In this document: piece after piece, positions 26,900 through 36,382 of the stretch | Position numbering within the stretch: the first letter of the stretch is position 1 | Layout: every line of letters begins with the position of its first letter | Assembly (NCBI RefSeq): GCF_003482105.1 | Contig: NZ_QULM01000001.1 | Span: 248,001 to 312,000 of the forward strand | Reading direction: 5' to 3' | DNA: 64,000 bases | Origin: Coprococcus sp. OM04-5BH | Lineage (GTDB): Bacteria; Bacillota; Clostridia; Lachnospirales; Lachnospiraceae | Notes under the pieces: model-generated | Told to the model about the DNA's origin: nothing | The model's database searches: none | What the model saw: the letters and a program-made list of their open reading frames with translations, nothing else | Position numbers and translations under genes: made by a program

Positions 26900-26963
26900 C
26901 TGCATATCAGTTTTCGTAAAACCAATATTTTATTTACCATTCAGGTCTTATACAATTCAAGTC

Positions 26964-28706
26964 TTACATTGCACGAAATCTCTTGTATCTGTCCTCAGCA
27001 ATCTCCTCCGGAGTCATGCTGCTGTATTTCTCAAGAAATTCCTTGATATTCTTCTTAAGGTAAGCTCCGATGTATGGAACTGAAAGCTCATCTGCTCCGC
27101 CATACTCAGGTATTATCTGCTCGATGATACCTAATCCCTTGAGATCCTGAGCAGTGATCTTCATAACCTCTGCTGCCTCCTCGGCTCTGCTGCTGTCCTT
27201 CCATAATATAGAAGCATAGCCCTCCGGTGAAAGGATTGAGTATGTAGCATTCTCAAGCATCCATACCTGATTTCCCACTGCAAGGGCAAGAGCGCCGCCG
27301 CTTCCGCCTTCGCCGATAAGGATCGCAAGTACCGGCACCTTAAGAGATGACATTTCGTAAAGGTTTCTTGCGATAGCCTCACCCATACCTCTCTCTTCTG
27401 CTTCAAGTCCACAGAATGCACCAGGTGTATTTACAAATGTTATGATAGGTCTGTTGAACTTCTCAGCCTGCTTCATAAGACGAAGAGCCTTTCTGTATCC
27501 ATCAGGAAGAGGCATACCGAAGTTTCTCTCCATACACTCTGCACTGCTGGCACCCTTAACCTGTGATATAACGGTTACAGGCTGACCATCTATATGACCG
27601 ATACCACCTACGACAGCTCTGTCATCGTTCATGGTTCTGTCACCATGGATCTCTGTAAAATCATCACAGATGTACTTTGCATAATCAAGTCCTGAAGGTC
27701 TGCTCATCTGACGTGCACCCTTAAGCTTCTCCCATGGAGTCTTAGGTTCATCGGAAATAAGTCTTTCCTTAAGCACTTCACTTATATCAAACTTCTCTTC
27801 CTCATTTGTATTGAAGTTAGCATAGCCCTTTCTCTTCTTATGAGTAACGATAAGTCTGTACATTGTATCCTTAAGCTTATCCCTTGTTACGATGCCATCG
27901 ATAATTCCGTGCTCCACAAGGAACTCTGATCTCTGAAATCCTGCAGGAAGCTCCTGTCCGATAGTCTGCTTGATAACTCGTGGACCCGCAAATCCAACAA
28001 GTGCACCCGGCTCACCGAGAATAATATCACCAAGCATTGCGAAGCTGGCTGTTACACCGCCGGTAGTAGGATCCGTAAGGATCGGCACATACAGAAGTCC
28101 TGCATCTGAGTGCTTCTTTATGGCTGCTGATGTCTTGGCCATCTGCATAAGAGATACAATACCCTCCTGCATTCTTGCACCACCTGAACAGCAGAATATA
28201 AATACAGGAAGCTCCTCTTCTGTTGCTCTCTCTACGGCCTTCACAATCTTCTCACCTACAACATAGCCCATGCTGCTCATAAGAAATCTTGCGTCACATA
28301 CACCTACAACTGCCGGCTCACCATTGATAAGTGCCTTACCTATTGTTACAGCCTCTCTCAGGTTTGTCTTAACCTGGGCTGCCTTTACCTTGTCCTCATA
28401 TCCCTCTGTATTAAGAGGATTTGAATATGGCATATCCTCGAACCAAGGCTCAAATGTCTTGCTGTCAGTTACCATCTTAATTCTGTTCTTGGTCTTTACA
28501 CGGAAATAACTTCCGCACTCATAACAGATATATTTATCCTTAACTACTCTTGCCTTATCTAATTCCTTGCCACATTTAGGACATGTGACTGTCTCAGGCT
28601 TTGGCTCCTCCGCTACATTCTGAGCCTCGCTCTCAGCTTTTAATCTGGCTGCCTCCTTGGCCTTAGCCAACTCAGCGTCCTTTGCTTTCTTCTTTATAAA
28701 TAACAT
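26964..28706 (-). CDS. accDA: Acetyl-CoA carboxylase carboxyltransferase, beta and alpha subunits fused
   Basis: Transfers CO2 from carboxybiotin to acetyl-CoA to form malonyl-CoA. One 580-residue protein contains both subunits. The N-terminal half is AccD: zinc ribbon CPKCGKEL...CYECGSYF near residues 42-66, then [21 protein letters not shown] and [18 protein letters not shown]. The second half is Acc[52 protein letters not shown]. It starts two bases after fabF and is surely co-transcribed. accB and accC are not in the window. Confidence 0.95.
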   Translation of the reverse strand: MLFIKKKAKDAELAKAKEAARLKAESEAQNVAEEPKPETVTCPKCGKELDKARVVKDKYICYECGSYFRVKTKNRIKMVTDSKTFEPWFEDMPYSNPLNTEGYEDKVKAAQVKTNLREAVTIGKALINGEPAVVGVCDARFLMSSMGYVVGEKIVKAVERATEEELPVFIFCCSGGARMQEGIVSLMQMAKTSAAIKKHSDAGLLYVPILTDPTTGGVTASFAMLGDIILGEPGALVGFAGPRVIKQTIGQELPAGFQRSEFLVEHGIIDGIVTRDKLKDTMYRLIVTHKKRKGYANFNTNEEEKFDISEVLKERLISDEPKTPWEKLKGARQMSRPSGLDYAKYICDDFTEIHGDRTMNDDRAVVGGIGHIDGQPVTVISQVKGASSAECMERNFGMPLPDGYRKALRLMKQAEKFNRPIITFVNTPGAFCGLEAEERGMGEAIARNLYEMSSLKVPVLAILIGEGGSGGALALAVGNQVWMLENATYSILSPEGYASILWKDSSRAEEAAEVMKITAQDLKGLGIIEQIIPEYGGADELSVPYIGAYLKKNIKEFLEKYSSMTPEEIAEDRYKRFRAM

Positions 28707-28708
28707 CT

Positions 28709-29947
28709 TTACTGCTCCTTATACTTCTGTAAAAGAATACATGCATTGTGTCCACCGAAACCAAGTGAGTTGCTGATACAACAGTCAACTTCCATCTCAT
28801 ATGGCTCCTTACAGTAATCCAGATCAAGCTCTGGCTCGCTTTCATGAAGTCCCCTTGTTCTGTGGATGTATCCATCCTCTATTGTCTTAACACATGCAAC
28901 ACACTCAATACCACCGGCTGCACCAAGAAGGTGTCCTGTCATTGACTTTGTTGAATTGATCTTAATATCCTTTGCGTGATCGCCAAATGCTGCCTTGATA
29001 GCTCTTGTCTCCACAAGGTCGTTAAGGTGTGTACTTGTACCGTGAGCATTTATGTACTGAACCTGCTCAGGAGCAACACCTGCGTCCTTAACTGCATTTA
29101 ACATTGCAACTGCAGGAGCAGCACCTGAATCTTCAGGAGCAGTGATATGGTAAGCGTCACTCGAACATCCATATCCTGAAAGCTCACAATAGATCTTGGC
29201 ACCTCTTGCCTTAGCATGCTCAAGCTCCTCAAGAATAACAATACCTGCACCCTCGCCAAGAACGAAGCCGCTCCTTTCCTTGTCAAATGGTATTGAACAT
29301 CTGTCAGGGTCTGTTGATGATGTAAGAGCTGTAAGTGAGTCAAATGTTGATATACCGATAGGTGAAACTGCTGCCTCACAACCACCTGCTACCATTACAT
29401 CTGCGTCGCCGTACTGGATTGTTCTGAATGCCTCACCTATACTGTTTGTACCTGACGCACATGCAGTAACAACGTCTATACTCTTGCCCTTCAATCCGTA
29501 AAGGATCGCAACATTTCCGGACGCAATATTACTGATCATCATAGGTACAACCAATGGTCTTACACGAAGTGGTCCCTTTGTGAGGATTGTACCATATGCA
29601 TTCTCCAGCTCCTGTAATGATCCTACACCCGAACCGATACATGTACCGACTCTGTATGGATCCTCCTTTGTCATATCAAGTCCTGAATCCTCGATAGCTT
29701 CCTTAGAAGCCTTAACTGCAAACTGTGAAAATCTTGCCATTCTTCTTGCTGACTTAGGATCCATATAATCTGTTGCCTTAAAGTCCTTAACCTCACCTAC
29801 AACCTTACACTTGTAAGCTGAAGCGTCAAACTGGGTAATAGGACCAAATCCATGACGCCCTTCCTTAAGTCCATTCCAGAACTCCTCCACATTGTTACCA
29901 ATAGGTGTTATTGCGCCTATACCTGTAATAACTACTCTTCTTTTCAT
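28709..29947 (-). CDS. fabF: 3-oxoacyl-ACP synthase II
   Basis: Elongating condensing enzyme of fatty-acid synthesis, 412 residues. Catalytic Cys in [14 protein letters not shown], His in [12 protein letters not shown], second His in [13 protein letters not shown], Lys in the same segment. The N-terminus [16 protein letters not shown] is typical. AAGGAG precedes the ATG. First gene of the fabF-accDA unit. Confidence 0.96.
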   Translation of the reverse strand: MKRRVVITGIGAITPIGNNVEEFWNGLKEGRHGFGPITQFDASAYKCKVVGEVKDFKATDYMDPKSARRMARFSQFAVKASKEAIEDSGLDMTKEDPYRVGTCIGSGVGSLQELENAYGTILTKGPLRVRPLVVPMMISNIASGNVAILYGLKGKSIDVVTACASGTNSIGEAFRTIQYGDADVMVAGGCEAAVSPIGISTFDSLTALTSSTDPDRCSIPFDKERSGFVLGEGAGIVILEELEHAKARGAKIYCELSGYGCSSDAYHITAPEDSGAAPAVAMLNAVKDAGVAPEQVQYINAHGTSTHLNDLVETRAIKAAFGDHAKDIKINSTKSMTGHLLGAAGGIECVACVKTIEDGYIHRTRGLHESEPELDLDYCKEPYEMEVDCCISNSLGFGGHNACILLQKYKEQ

Positions 29948-30136
29948 CCATCTTCTCCTTACTACTTATTACATTTTATATCAAAAAATACGGATTATCT
30001 CTTTCATCGTTTTTCCGCCACATCAATACATCTTCCAAATCTGTATTTAAAATGACAGTATAACAGCATGATTATACCTCATTTGCAAATGGTTTAAAAG
30101 TAAAGTTTGGCTTTTTTTATTAATTTTCCATAAAAA

Positions 30137-30155
30137 GTCTACATTTTAATAGACA
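30137..30155 (-). promoter_or_regulatory. Operator-like element upstream of fabF
   Basis: GTCTA-N8-TAGAC inverted repeat (30137-30154) containing ACATTTTAATAGACA, which differs at two positions from ACATTTTGATAGAAA in the fabH operator. It lies about 190 bases upstream of fabF. No convincing -10/-35 pair was found here; the rest of 29948-30280 holds nothing else recognised. Confidence 0.45.
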
Positions 30156-30280
30156 CTTGTTTATAAAATGATGTACAAATAGACTTTTTTTCACATCTGT
30201 ATGCATAAACTTCACAAATTTATTCTCTTATCATATACCTCAAATTCTGAAGATTTTACTTTTCGGGAAATTGGATCATC

Positions 30281-31111
30281 CTATTTAATATCTGCGATCA
30301 TGTTGCCACACTCCGGGCACTCAGCCACGATCCTGTCCTTCATTTTCTTCACGAACTTCTCCCGCTCCTCGTAATTGAACTTGAGGATATTCTTATAGCC
30401 CCACAGATGAGTAAATATATCCTGATTTGCAATATCCATTGAAGCAGGAAAAAATGATGACACAACCTTGCCATATTTCTCCGCACACATGGCAAGAAGT
30501 CTCTGCTCGGCAAATACCATATGGTGCAGGTTATCCTCGTGCTCGTTACAGTTCTCCATAAAGTCTATAGCTGAATCCACATAGTACTTCTTGAGATCGC
30601 CGTCCCCCATATAAAGCATACAGGTATTCACAGGCATGACTTCTTCGCTCCACTCCGGGTCAAATGAATATCCGGGCTTCATATTCAGGGTATGTGTATC
30701 CGGGTAAACCTCCGGGAACAATCCCTCTCTGTGTATGGCACACAGATCAGTTCCGGCAACATAGTCCACTATCCGCTTCCATATAATAAGGTCCAGATCC
30801 ACCATCACTGCCGGTGTCTCCACCTCCTTAAGGGCAAACAACTTGGCTGCTGCCCAGAAAACTCCCGGGTCTATTTTCTCCGAAACTTTTATCTCCTTAA
30901 TTCCTCCGTTCCAGATAAAACTAAGCCCCAGGCTATCAATATATTCCAATGCTTTGCGATCTCCATAAAGAACAATAGGTCCATTGTTCTTCCTCCACAT
31001 AATTGCGGAAAGTATCATGGTAAGTACCTCATAATCCTGCATGGAATATGGTGTATCCTCACTATTTTTAACGTAAAATGGTGCTGTCCAAAGTGTATGA
31101 AACCCTAACAT
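30281..31111 (-). CDS. Unknown protein with glycosyltransferase-like DxD segment
   Basis: A 276-residue cytosolic protein, starting at the ATG at 31109-31111 (AGGAGAAGG upstream; the frame is open further up but lacks a site). I do not recognise it with certainty; it may belong to a DUF6734-like group. GFHTLWTAPFY opens it, VMVDLDLIIWKRI resembles the metal-binding DxD of GT-A glycosyltransferases, and CPECGNMIADIK at the C-terminus has a lone CxxC. Its start overlaps the end of the anion permease gene by seven bases, so translation is probably coupled. Confidence 0.6.
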   Translation of the reverse strand: MLGFHTLWTAPFYVKNSEDTPYSMQDYEVLTMILSAIMWRKNNGPIVLYGDRKALEYIDSLGLSFIWNGGIKEIKVSEKIDPGVFWAAAKLFALKEVETPAVMVDLDLIIWKRIVDYVAGTDLCAIHREGLFPEVYPDTHTLNMKPGYSFDPEWSEEVMPVNTCMLYMGDGDLKKYYVDSAIDFMENCNEHEDNLHHMVFAEQRLLAMCAEKYGKVVSSFFPASMDIANQDIFTHLWGYKNILKFNYEEREKFVKKMKDRIVAECPECGNMIADIK

Positions 31112-32277
31112 ATACCCTTCTCCTTGCAAATATAGAAAATCATGAGTATAAAGAGAAAAATTATATTGGCAAGAGTGAACCAAAGAAAGTACGAACCTTT
31201 CATGCTTCTGTCCTCTCTCGCAATATATCTGAAGCTTATAAGGCTTGCCATTGAGGCTATAAGTGTTCCAAGTCCTCCGAGATTTGTACCCACAATAAGA
31301 GCCCTTATATTACCTGTGAATCCTGACAACAATATTGCCGCCGGAACATTACTCATCACCTGGCTTGCTGCCACAGCACACTGCACTTCATGCCCAGCCA
31401 TTATTTTTTCTATGAAGCCAGCCAAATCGGGTATTCTCCCAAGGTTTCCTATGAATATGAACAAGGCTGCAAATGTCCCAAGCAGAGAATAATCAACCTC
31501 TCGAAGCAGCTTTCTCTGCCTTATAGCCGTATACAACAAAACCATGATAAATGCCACCTGATATGGAACTATCCTTCCCACCACCAGAAGCATAACCATG
31601 AATAGCGCCAGATACACTATAAGGATTTCTTTATTTTTCTGCATGCTACCAACCGAACCAATCGGCTTTATTTCCGCATTTGCCCCTTTACTCTTTTTAT
31701 CTTTTAACCCGGATATGGCAATCCAGACTAGCAATAATACAAGAGAAACTACTGCATAAGGAAGCATCAATTCAAGAAAATCGGTTATATTCATTCCCGA
31801 TATGCCAAACAGATATAAATTCTGCGGATTACCTATAGGTGTAAGCATACTTCCAAGATTTGCTGCAATAGTCTCCATGATTACCACCCTAATGATCCAG
31901 GATCTTTTCTCTCCCTCCGGCAGCTTTCCAAATACTATAATACCAAATGGCACAAAAGTAATGAGCGCCACATCATTCGTTATAAGCATTGACGCGAAAA
32001 AACATAGAAGCACAAGAACAAGGGCAAGAGTACACTTTTTCTTTACCGCACCTGTAAGCTTATCCGCCAACACCACAAAAAAATCTACACTTTTAAATGC
32101 TGCAACTATTACCATAAGTGCAAATAGTATGCATATGGTTCTGAAATCTATATACTCCAGATACCTTTTGTCCGGATGTACTGCAAACATAGAAATCATT
32201 GCCAGAATTACTGCTATTGACAGTACCGTTTCCTTTTTTATTATACTTATCAAGCTATTTTTGAGTCTCATGATCAT
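31105..32277 (-). CDS. SLC13/ArsB-type anion permease
   Basis: A 390-residue integral membrane protein with about 10-11 hydrophobic segments. The two signature loops of the ion-transporter superfamily are present: MLITNDVALITFVPFGIIVFG and NLGSMLTPIGNPQNLYLFG; the second half has QVMSNVPAAILLSGF and GTNLGGLGTLIASMASLI. It probably moves dicarboxylates, sulfate or arsenite; the substrate cannot be decided. It lies upstream of the DxD protein gene and overlaps it. Confidence 0.82.
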   Translation of the reverse strand: MIMRLKNSLISIIKKETVLSIAVILAMISMFAVHPDKRYLEYIDFRTICILFALMVIVAAFKSVDFFVVLADKLTGAVKKKCTLALVLVLLCFFASMLITNDVALITFVPFGIIVFGKLPEGEKRSWIIRVVIMETIAANLGSMLTPIGNPQNLYLFGISGMNITDFLELMLPYAVVSLVLLLVWIAISGLKDKKSKGANAEIKPIGSVGSMQKNKEILIVYLALFMVMLLVVGRIVPYQVAFIMVLLYTAIRQRKLLREVDYSLLGTFAALFIFIGNLGRIPDLAGFIEKIMAGHEVQCAVAASQVMSNVPAAILLSGFTGNIRALIVGTNLGGLGTLIASMASLISFRYIAREDRSMKGSYFLWFTLANIIFLFILMIFYICKEKGIC

Positions 32278-32352
32278 CCATCCATGTTTTTATTGCATAC
32301 CCCACAAAATACCGGCATGCCCTTATCCCTTAAAATATTATTATACACAGCG

Positions 32353-32395
32353 AAAAAAAAGCAGACAACATATCACATAAGAATTGCCGTCCGCT
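32353..32395 (-). terminator. Terminator of the GSQR-repeat gene
   Basis: On the minus strand AGCGGAC pairs with GTCTGCT (one G-U pair), followed by T8. Confidence 0.7.
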
Positions 32396-32400
32396 CTTTG

Positions 32401-33408
32401 TTATATTAAATCAAGTCCGTATCCAAGTCTGGCGTTGCCGCCCTTATCTGTGTCCGGTCTTCTTGTCCTGTTAATAAGCTGCCACTCCTTAGGTATCATG
32501 GTCCAATCCTCTGTCGGCGTGTACACCTCCGGAAGCTTTCCCATAATTGTAGGTCTCTGACTGCCAACATGTCTCTGGCTGCCGGTTACTCCCATGCCAT
32601 GTCTCTGACTTCCGCCTATACTAAATCTCTGGCTGCCGGTCACTCCCATGCCATGTCTCTGACTTCCGCCCATATTAAATCTCTGGCTGCCGGTTACGCT
32701 CATGCCAGGTCTTTGGCTTCCGCCTATGCTAAATCTCTGGCTGCCGGTTACTCCCATGCCAGGTCTTTGACTTCCGCCTATACTAAATCTCTGGCTGCCG
32801 GTTACTCCCATGCCAAGTCTCTGACTTCCGCCTATGCTAAATCTCTGGCTGCCGGTTATGCTCATGTCAGGTCTTTGGCTGCCGCCTATGCTAAATCTCT
32901 GGCTGCCGGTTACTCCCATGCCAAGTCTTTGGCTTCCGCCTATGCTAAATCTCTGGCTGCCGGTTATGCTCATGCCAGGTCTTTGGCTGCCACCGATCAT
33001 GCACTTCTGTATTTTTTCTTCAAATGGGATAAGCTCTGCACCGCTGAACTCGATACTGTAGGGTCTTCCTCTGTACACAAGATAGGTTCTGTAGGAATAA
33101 ATCTGTCCATTTTTCCCAATAAGCTTCATATATACAGGCACGCCTTCTCCAAGCTCATTAAAATCATCAGCCTGTTCCGATGTTACCTTAACAAAATATC
33201 CACCAGAAGGAAGTGGGTACGCAAGGTACTCCATCAACTCCATGTCCCAATCAATATACAGATTATATTCACCCGAAAAAGTGTCATAATTTTTTATGTC
33301 AAAATAGCAGTATCCTGCCATAACCGGAAGCATTTGTGAAATTCTTCTATCAAAATGTGATTGTTCCTCTTCTGTTTTTCGTTTCAGAGATGAATAAATT
33401 ATGCCCAT
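32401..33408 (-). CDS. Unknown protein with eight GSQR-type 18-residue repeats
   Basis: A 335-residue protein I do not recognise. Residues 1-138 look like a compact globular domain (MLPVMAGYCYFDIKNYDTF; YLAYPLPSGGYFVKVTSEQADDF; VPVYMKLIGKNGQIYSYRTYLVYRG). Residues 139 to about 282 are eight tandem repeats close to GGSQRPGMGVTGSQRFSI. A short tail ends in RLGYGLDLI. There is no signal peptide or membrane segment. The repeats are very rich in Gly, Ser, Gln and Arg and are likely disordered, perhaps a binding scaffold. It lies 194 bases after the pseudokinase gene on the same strand, so the two may work together; that is inference. Confidence 0.75.
   Translation of the reverse strand: MGIIYSSLKRKTEEEQSHFDRRISQMLPVMAGYCYFDIKNYDTFSGEYNLYIDWDMELMEYLAYPLPSGGYFVKVTSEQADDFNELGEGVPVYMKLIGKNGQIYSYRTYLVYRGRPYSIEFSGAELIPFEEKIQKCMIGGSQRPGMSITGSQRFSIGGSQRLGMGVTGSQRFSIGGSQRPDMSITGSQRFSIGGSQRLGMGVTGSQRFSIGGSQRPGMGVTGSQRFSIGGSQRPGMSVTGSQRFNMGGSQRHGMGVTGSQRFSIGGSQRHGMGVTGSQRHVGSQRPTIMGKLPEVYTPTEDWTMIPKEWQLINRTRRPDTDKGGNARLGYGLDLI
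32562..32994 (-). repeat. 54-bp coding tandem repeat, eight units
   Basis: Each unit codes for 18 residues of the GSQR protein. Units differ by scattered point changes at three or four fixed positions (Pro/Leu/His, Gly/Asp, Gly/Ser, Val/Ile), which suggests repeated duplication or gene conversion. Confidence 0.85.
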
Positions 33409-33602
33409 TCAGTGTCCCCAATCTATTGTAATATGCAGGCATTCGGCTGTCTCCTACTATCATGAAAATACAGTCTTTAGAAATAAAAATACCTGTATCT
33501 ATGATACCTTATTTGGCATGATCCTGCAACCAAAAGAAGCATGTTCCGATCGTTTTTCCCACAAATCAAAATCTCTATCTCATATATTTTTGCACACTAT
33601 TT

Positions 33603-35156
33603 TTATAAAAATCTGCCCAGCAACATGCCTCCTGCAAATAATGCTGCTGCCACCAGAAAAACTATTATACCAAGAATAATCTTTCTTGGACATTTAGCCC
33701 CTTGAGATTGCTGAACCGTCATATTTCCGCCCTCTTCTCCAGTCTTTCCGGACTGTGGCTTCATATGCCGATATTGACCACCTTCGGTGTTTTCAACGTT
33801 AGTATTCCCACTATTTGTCTTTTCATGCCATGGCTTTCCGGTCTGAAATCCGCCATTCTGATCTCTTCCGTACTGCATGTTCTCATACTGTGCCGTACGG
33901 CTGTGACCGATCTCGTATAACATGCCACATACTTCATTTGCAGAGGAATACCTGCTGTAGGGATTAATGCCGACACACCTGCGAGTAATGTCAAATAACC
34001 CTGAGATCTCTTCCTCATGTTCCGCAGAATCCTGAACCCTCCTCAGTATCACCTGTACCATCATGCCAAATGTATAAATATCCGCCCGTTGATCATACAC
34101 TCCCCCCTCAAGCACCTCAGGAGCAATATATATGGAGGAAGGATCATTTGCAGCTATATATTCTTTGGACTTTGTAACACCGAAATCCACCAGATACACC
34201 TTCCAGTTCATATCCACCAGGAAATTGTCGGGATTTAATTCCACATGCACCATTCTGTGCTGGCTGTGGAGATAATCTATGACCTTGGCAATCTGTCTTA
34301 TCATGTACACCGCACAATCATAAGTTACTACGCCTTCGTTCAACACCTTTGTAAGTGATACGCCTTCGATGTATTCCATTACAATGTAAAATGTTCTGTT
34401 GTAATTGATTATATCCAAAACATGTGGCAGATTGTCACAATTCATATGCATAAGGAGATCCTTGTCATTGTCCAGAGTCTCGTACTGCTTTATCTCCTTA
34501 ATAGCGACATATTTTTTCTTCTTCACATCATAGCCAAGAAAAACATTGCAAAACACGGAAGAGGATATAATCTCATGGAGATAATATTCATTTCCATTCC
34601 CTATATAGTCTCCCTTGTGAGCCAGAAGTATATCTCCTGCCGGGATTATATACTCATATCTTAACATTCCAAGCACATAAAGAGTGTAGCCCAGATTGGC
34701 GATCAGCTCCATTGCCTTGTCATAATTATAAGTCTCTGCAAAATACTGAAGATTGAAGGTTTCCGTATTATGCTCTATGAAATTTCTGAACTTCCTTATT
34801 TCATTTATCTCATCAGGTATGGCATATCCTAGTCTTTTCAGGATCGTCACCTTGCCGTAGAAGGTTCTCGCTTCTGTATAATTTATGGGGTCTTTTAAGT
34901 TATCGTAGAAATACAGTTCTCCCTTATCGGTCTTCTCTGTATTCGCAGGAGTATTTGCATTCTTGAAACCATAAATCTTGTTGCCCATAACAATATCCAC
35001 AAGATTAAATGCCTCTTTCATGCAGCGAAACAGGATATGCTCGTCCACATAAGGTGAAAAATCCTTGTGTATCCTGATCCATTTATCCTCTACCGCCTCT
35101 ATCTTCTGATATTTTTTTCTTTCATCAACCTGATATTTATAACTGTCGTTTCCCAT
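33603..35156 (-). CDS. HEPN-like domain and Ser/Thr pseudokinase, tail-anchored
   Basis: A 517-residue protein. Residues about 40-165 are helical and contain RNFIEH (Arg124-His129), matching the Rx4H motif of HEPN domains. Residues about 185-400 have a protein-kinase fold: VAIK Lys220, DFG 324-326, APE 345-347 are kept. The glycine loop is replaced (HEIISSSVFCNVFLG), and the catalytic HRDxKxxN reads HVELNPDN, so Asp is Glu306 and Lys is Asn308. Phosphotransfer is therefore doubtful. A Gln/Asn/Gly-rich stretch follows and one membrane helix ends the protein (IILGIIVFLVAAALFAGGMLL), leaving the kinase fold in the cytoplasm. Confidence 0.82.
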   Translation of the reverse strand: MGNDSYKYQVDERKKYQKIEAVEDKWIRIHKDFSPYVDEHILFRCMKEAFNLVDIVMGNKIYGFKNANTPANTEKTDKGELYFYDNLKDPINYTEARTFYGKVTILKRLGYAIPDEINEIRKFRNFIEHNTETFNLQYFAETYNYDKAMELIANLGYTLYVLGMLRYEYIIPAGDILLAHKGDYIGNGNEYYLHEIISSSVFCNVFLGYDVKKKKYVAIKEIKQYETLDNDKDLLMHMNCDNLPHVLDIINYNRTFYIVMEYIEGVSLTKVLNEGVVTYDCAVYMIRQIAKVIDYLHSQHRMVHVELNPDNFLVDMNWKVYLVDFGVTKSKEYIAANDPSSIYIAPEVLEGGVYDQRADIYTFGMMVQVILRRVQDSAEHEEEISGLFDITRRCVGINPYSRYSSANEVCGMLYEIGHSRTAQYENMQYGRDQNGGFQTGKPWHEKTNSGNTNVENTEGGQYRHMKPQSGKTGEEGGNMTVQQSQGAKCPRKIILGIIVFLVAAALFAGGMLLGRFL

Positions 35157-35334
35157 TCTGTCCTCGATGTTAAAATAAGTGTGCCTGTAACACCCTGCTT
35201 TATGATCACGCCTATGCCTGGTTTATCTCCCTCTTCTTCACTCTTCATTACAGACATAAGCCTATACACTATAAATGTAACATAAATAAGAAATAACGTA
35301 TATACTTTTTCAATTAATTGGGCAACTAAACTTA

Positions 35335-35487
35335 TGTGGAGCAGCAACCATTAAAAATTGCCTACGGCAAGGGTTGCTGCAACGTAACGATGTCTCCGAC
35401 ATCATTACATCCTGTGGAGCAGCAACCATTAAAAATTGCCTACGGCAAGGGTTGCTGCAACGTAACGATGTCTCCGACATCATTACA
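35335..35487. repeat. Two-hairpin dispersed element, copies B and C in tandem (family I)
   Basis: Two identical 75-bp copies (35335-35409 and 35413-35487) separated by 3 bp. Each has stem GCAGCAACC / GGTTGCTGC enclosing TTGCC-TAC-GGCAA, then stem GTAACGATGTC / GACATCATTAC. They lie in the 417-bp gap between the pseudokinase gene and the small basic-protein gene; 35157-35334 shows nothing else. Confidence 0.9.
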
Positions 35488-35525
35488 ATAAACAAAAGGC
35501 GCCACAGCTAATGCCATGACGCCTT
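35485..35525 (-). terminator. Terminator of the hsp20 operon
   Basis: On the minus strand AAGGCG-CATGGC pairs with GCTGTG-CGCCTT, then TTGTTTATT. Confidence 0.7.
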
Positions 35526-35573
35526 CTCTTAGTAATTTATACTGTTCATGATATCTGAAGCATATTCCGCACG

Positions 35574-35696
35574 CTATTCATAAACATGCTTCTTATGCTT
35601 TCCTGTTGATACCTGCTCTTCTGAGCTGTGATCTGCAACATTTACCTTTTCATGAGCTTTCTTTTTCTTTAATGGATGTTTTGGATTTTTATCCAT
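35574..35696 (-). CDS. Small basic protein of 40 residues downstream of hsp20
   Basis: A short frame, ATG at 35694-35696 with AAGGAAG nine bases upstream, TAG stop at 35574-35576. It begins MDKNPKHPLKKKKAHEK and ends GKHKKHVYE: very rich in Lys and His, with an acidic Ser/Glu patch in the middle. There is no membrane segment. I do not recognise a family. It sits between hsp20 (47 bases upstream) and the terminator, so it is probably transcribed with hsp20 and heat-induced. The good ribosome site and its placement argue for a real gene. Confidence 0.65.
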   Translation of the reverse strand: MDKNPKHPLKKKKAHEKVNVADHSSEEQVSTGKHKKHVYE

Positions 35697-35743
35697 AACA
35701 ATCGCTTCCTTCCTTTTATATCGTATGATGACTTTTATATTAA

Positions 35744-36220
35744 CTATTCAATAGCAATGTATTTACTGCTATCGACAGCCTTTTTAGCTTCCTTCTTAGG
35801 AACTGAGAGCTTCAGGATACCATTATCATACTTAGCATGTATCTCTTCCTGCTTTACATCTTCGCCAACGTAGAAGGACCTGCTCATGCTGCCCGCATAA
35901 CGCTCACGCCTGATGTACTTGCCGCTCTTCTTATCCTTTTCATCCTTATCAAGACCCTTGGCAGCTTCGATAGTCAGATAACCATCTGCAAGCTGGATCT
36001 TAACTTCGTCTTTCTTAAATCCAGGAAGATCAATATCTACTTCGTAAGAATCATCGGTCTCACGAACATCGGTCTTCATCATATTCTTTGCATGCTTACC
36101 GTAAAGTGCATGCTCTGCAGGAGCCATTGCTTTACTAAATTCCTTGTCAAAATCTCTTCCAAATGGGAAGTAGTCCATCCAATCATCAAATAAATCTTCT
36201 CCAAAAACACTAGGTAACAT
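35744..36220 (-). CDS. Hsp20/alpha-crystallin family small heat-shock protein
   Basis: ATP-independent holdase chaperone that binds unfolding proteins, 158 residues. The alpha-crystallin domain runs from DVRETDDSYEVDIDLPGFKKDEVKIQLADGYLTIEA (about residues 50-86) to YDNGILKLSVPKKE near 140. RRERYAGSMSRSFYVGEDV is the usual central strand region. The N-terminus is FDDWMDYFPFG, typical of clostridial Hsp18. Expression is likely under HrcA through the CIRCE element upstream. A 160-base leader separates promoter and gene. Confidence 0.95.
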   Translation of the reverse strand: MLPSVFGEDLFDDWMDYFPFGRDFDKEFSKAMAPAEHALYGKHAKNMMKTDVRETDDSYEVDIDLPGFKKDEVKIQLADGYLTIEAAKGLDKDEKDKKSGKYIRRERYAGSMSRSFYVGEDVKQEEIHAKYDNGILKLSVPKKEAKKAVDSSKYIAIE

Positions 36221-36382
36221 AAGTCATTTCTCCTTTCAATCTCAATGAAACTCAACCTGAGTCAAATGTCGGAAATTGCGCCATCCTATGATGGCTCAAG
36301 GCACTTAGACTTTTTGTTTTCCTAAGATAAGTTCCGGGATCTTTCTTTCCTTTTCCTAATCCCTTCCTTCATCTTTAACTAT

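Noticed and set aside
32569..33339. Plus-strand open frame with Ser/Ala/Tyr repeats
   Set aside because: It is the mirror of the minus-strand GSQR repeats; it has no ribosome site, and the minus-strand gene has a start, a site and a terminator.
35099..35347. Possible 82-residue membrane protein overlapping the pseudokinase start
   Set aside because: It overlaps the next gene by 58 bases, starts inside a dispersed repeat and has no clear ribosome site.
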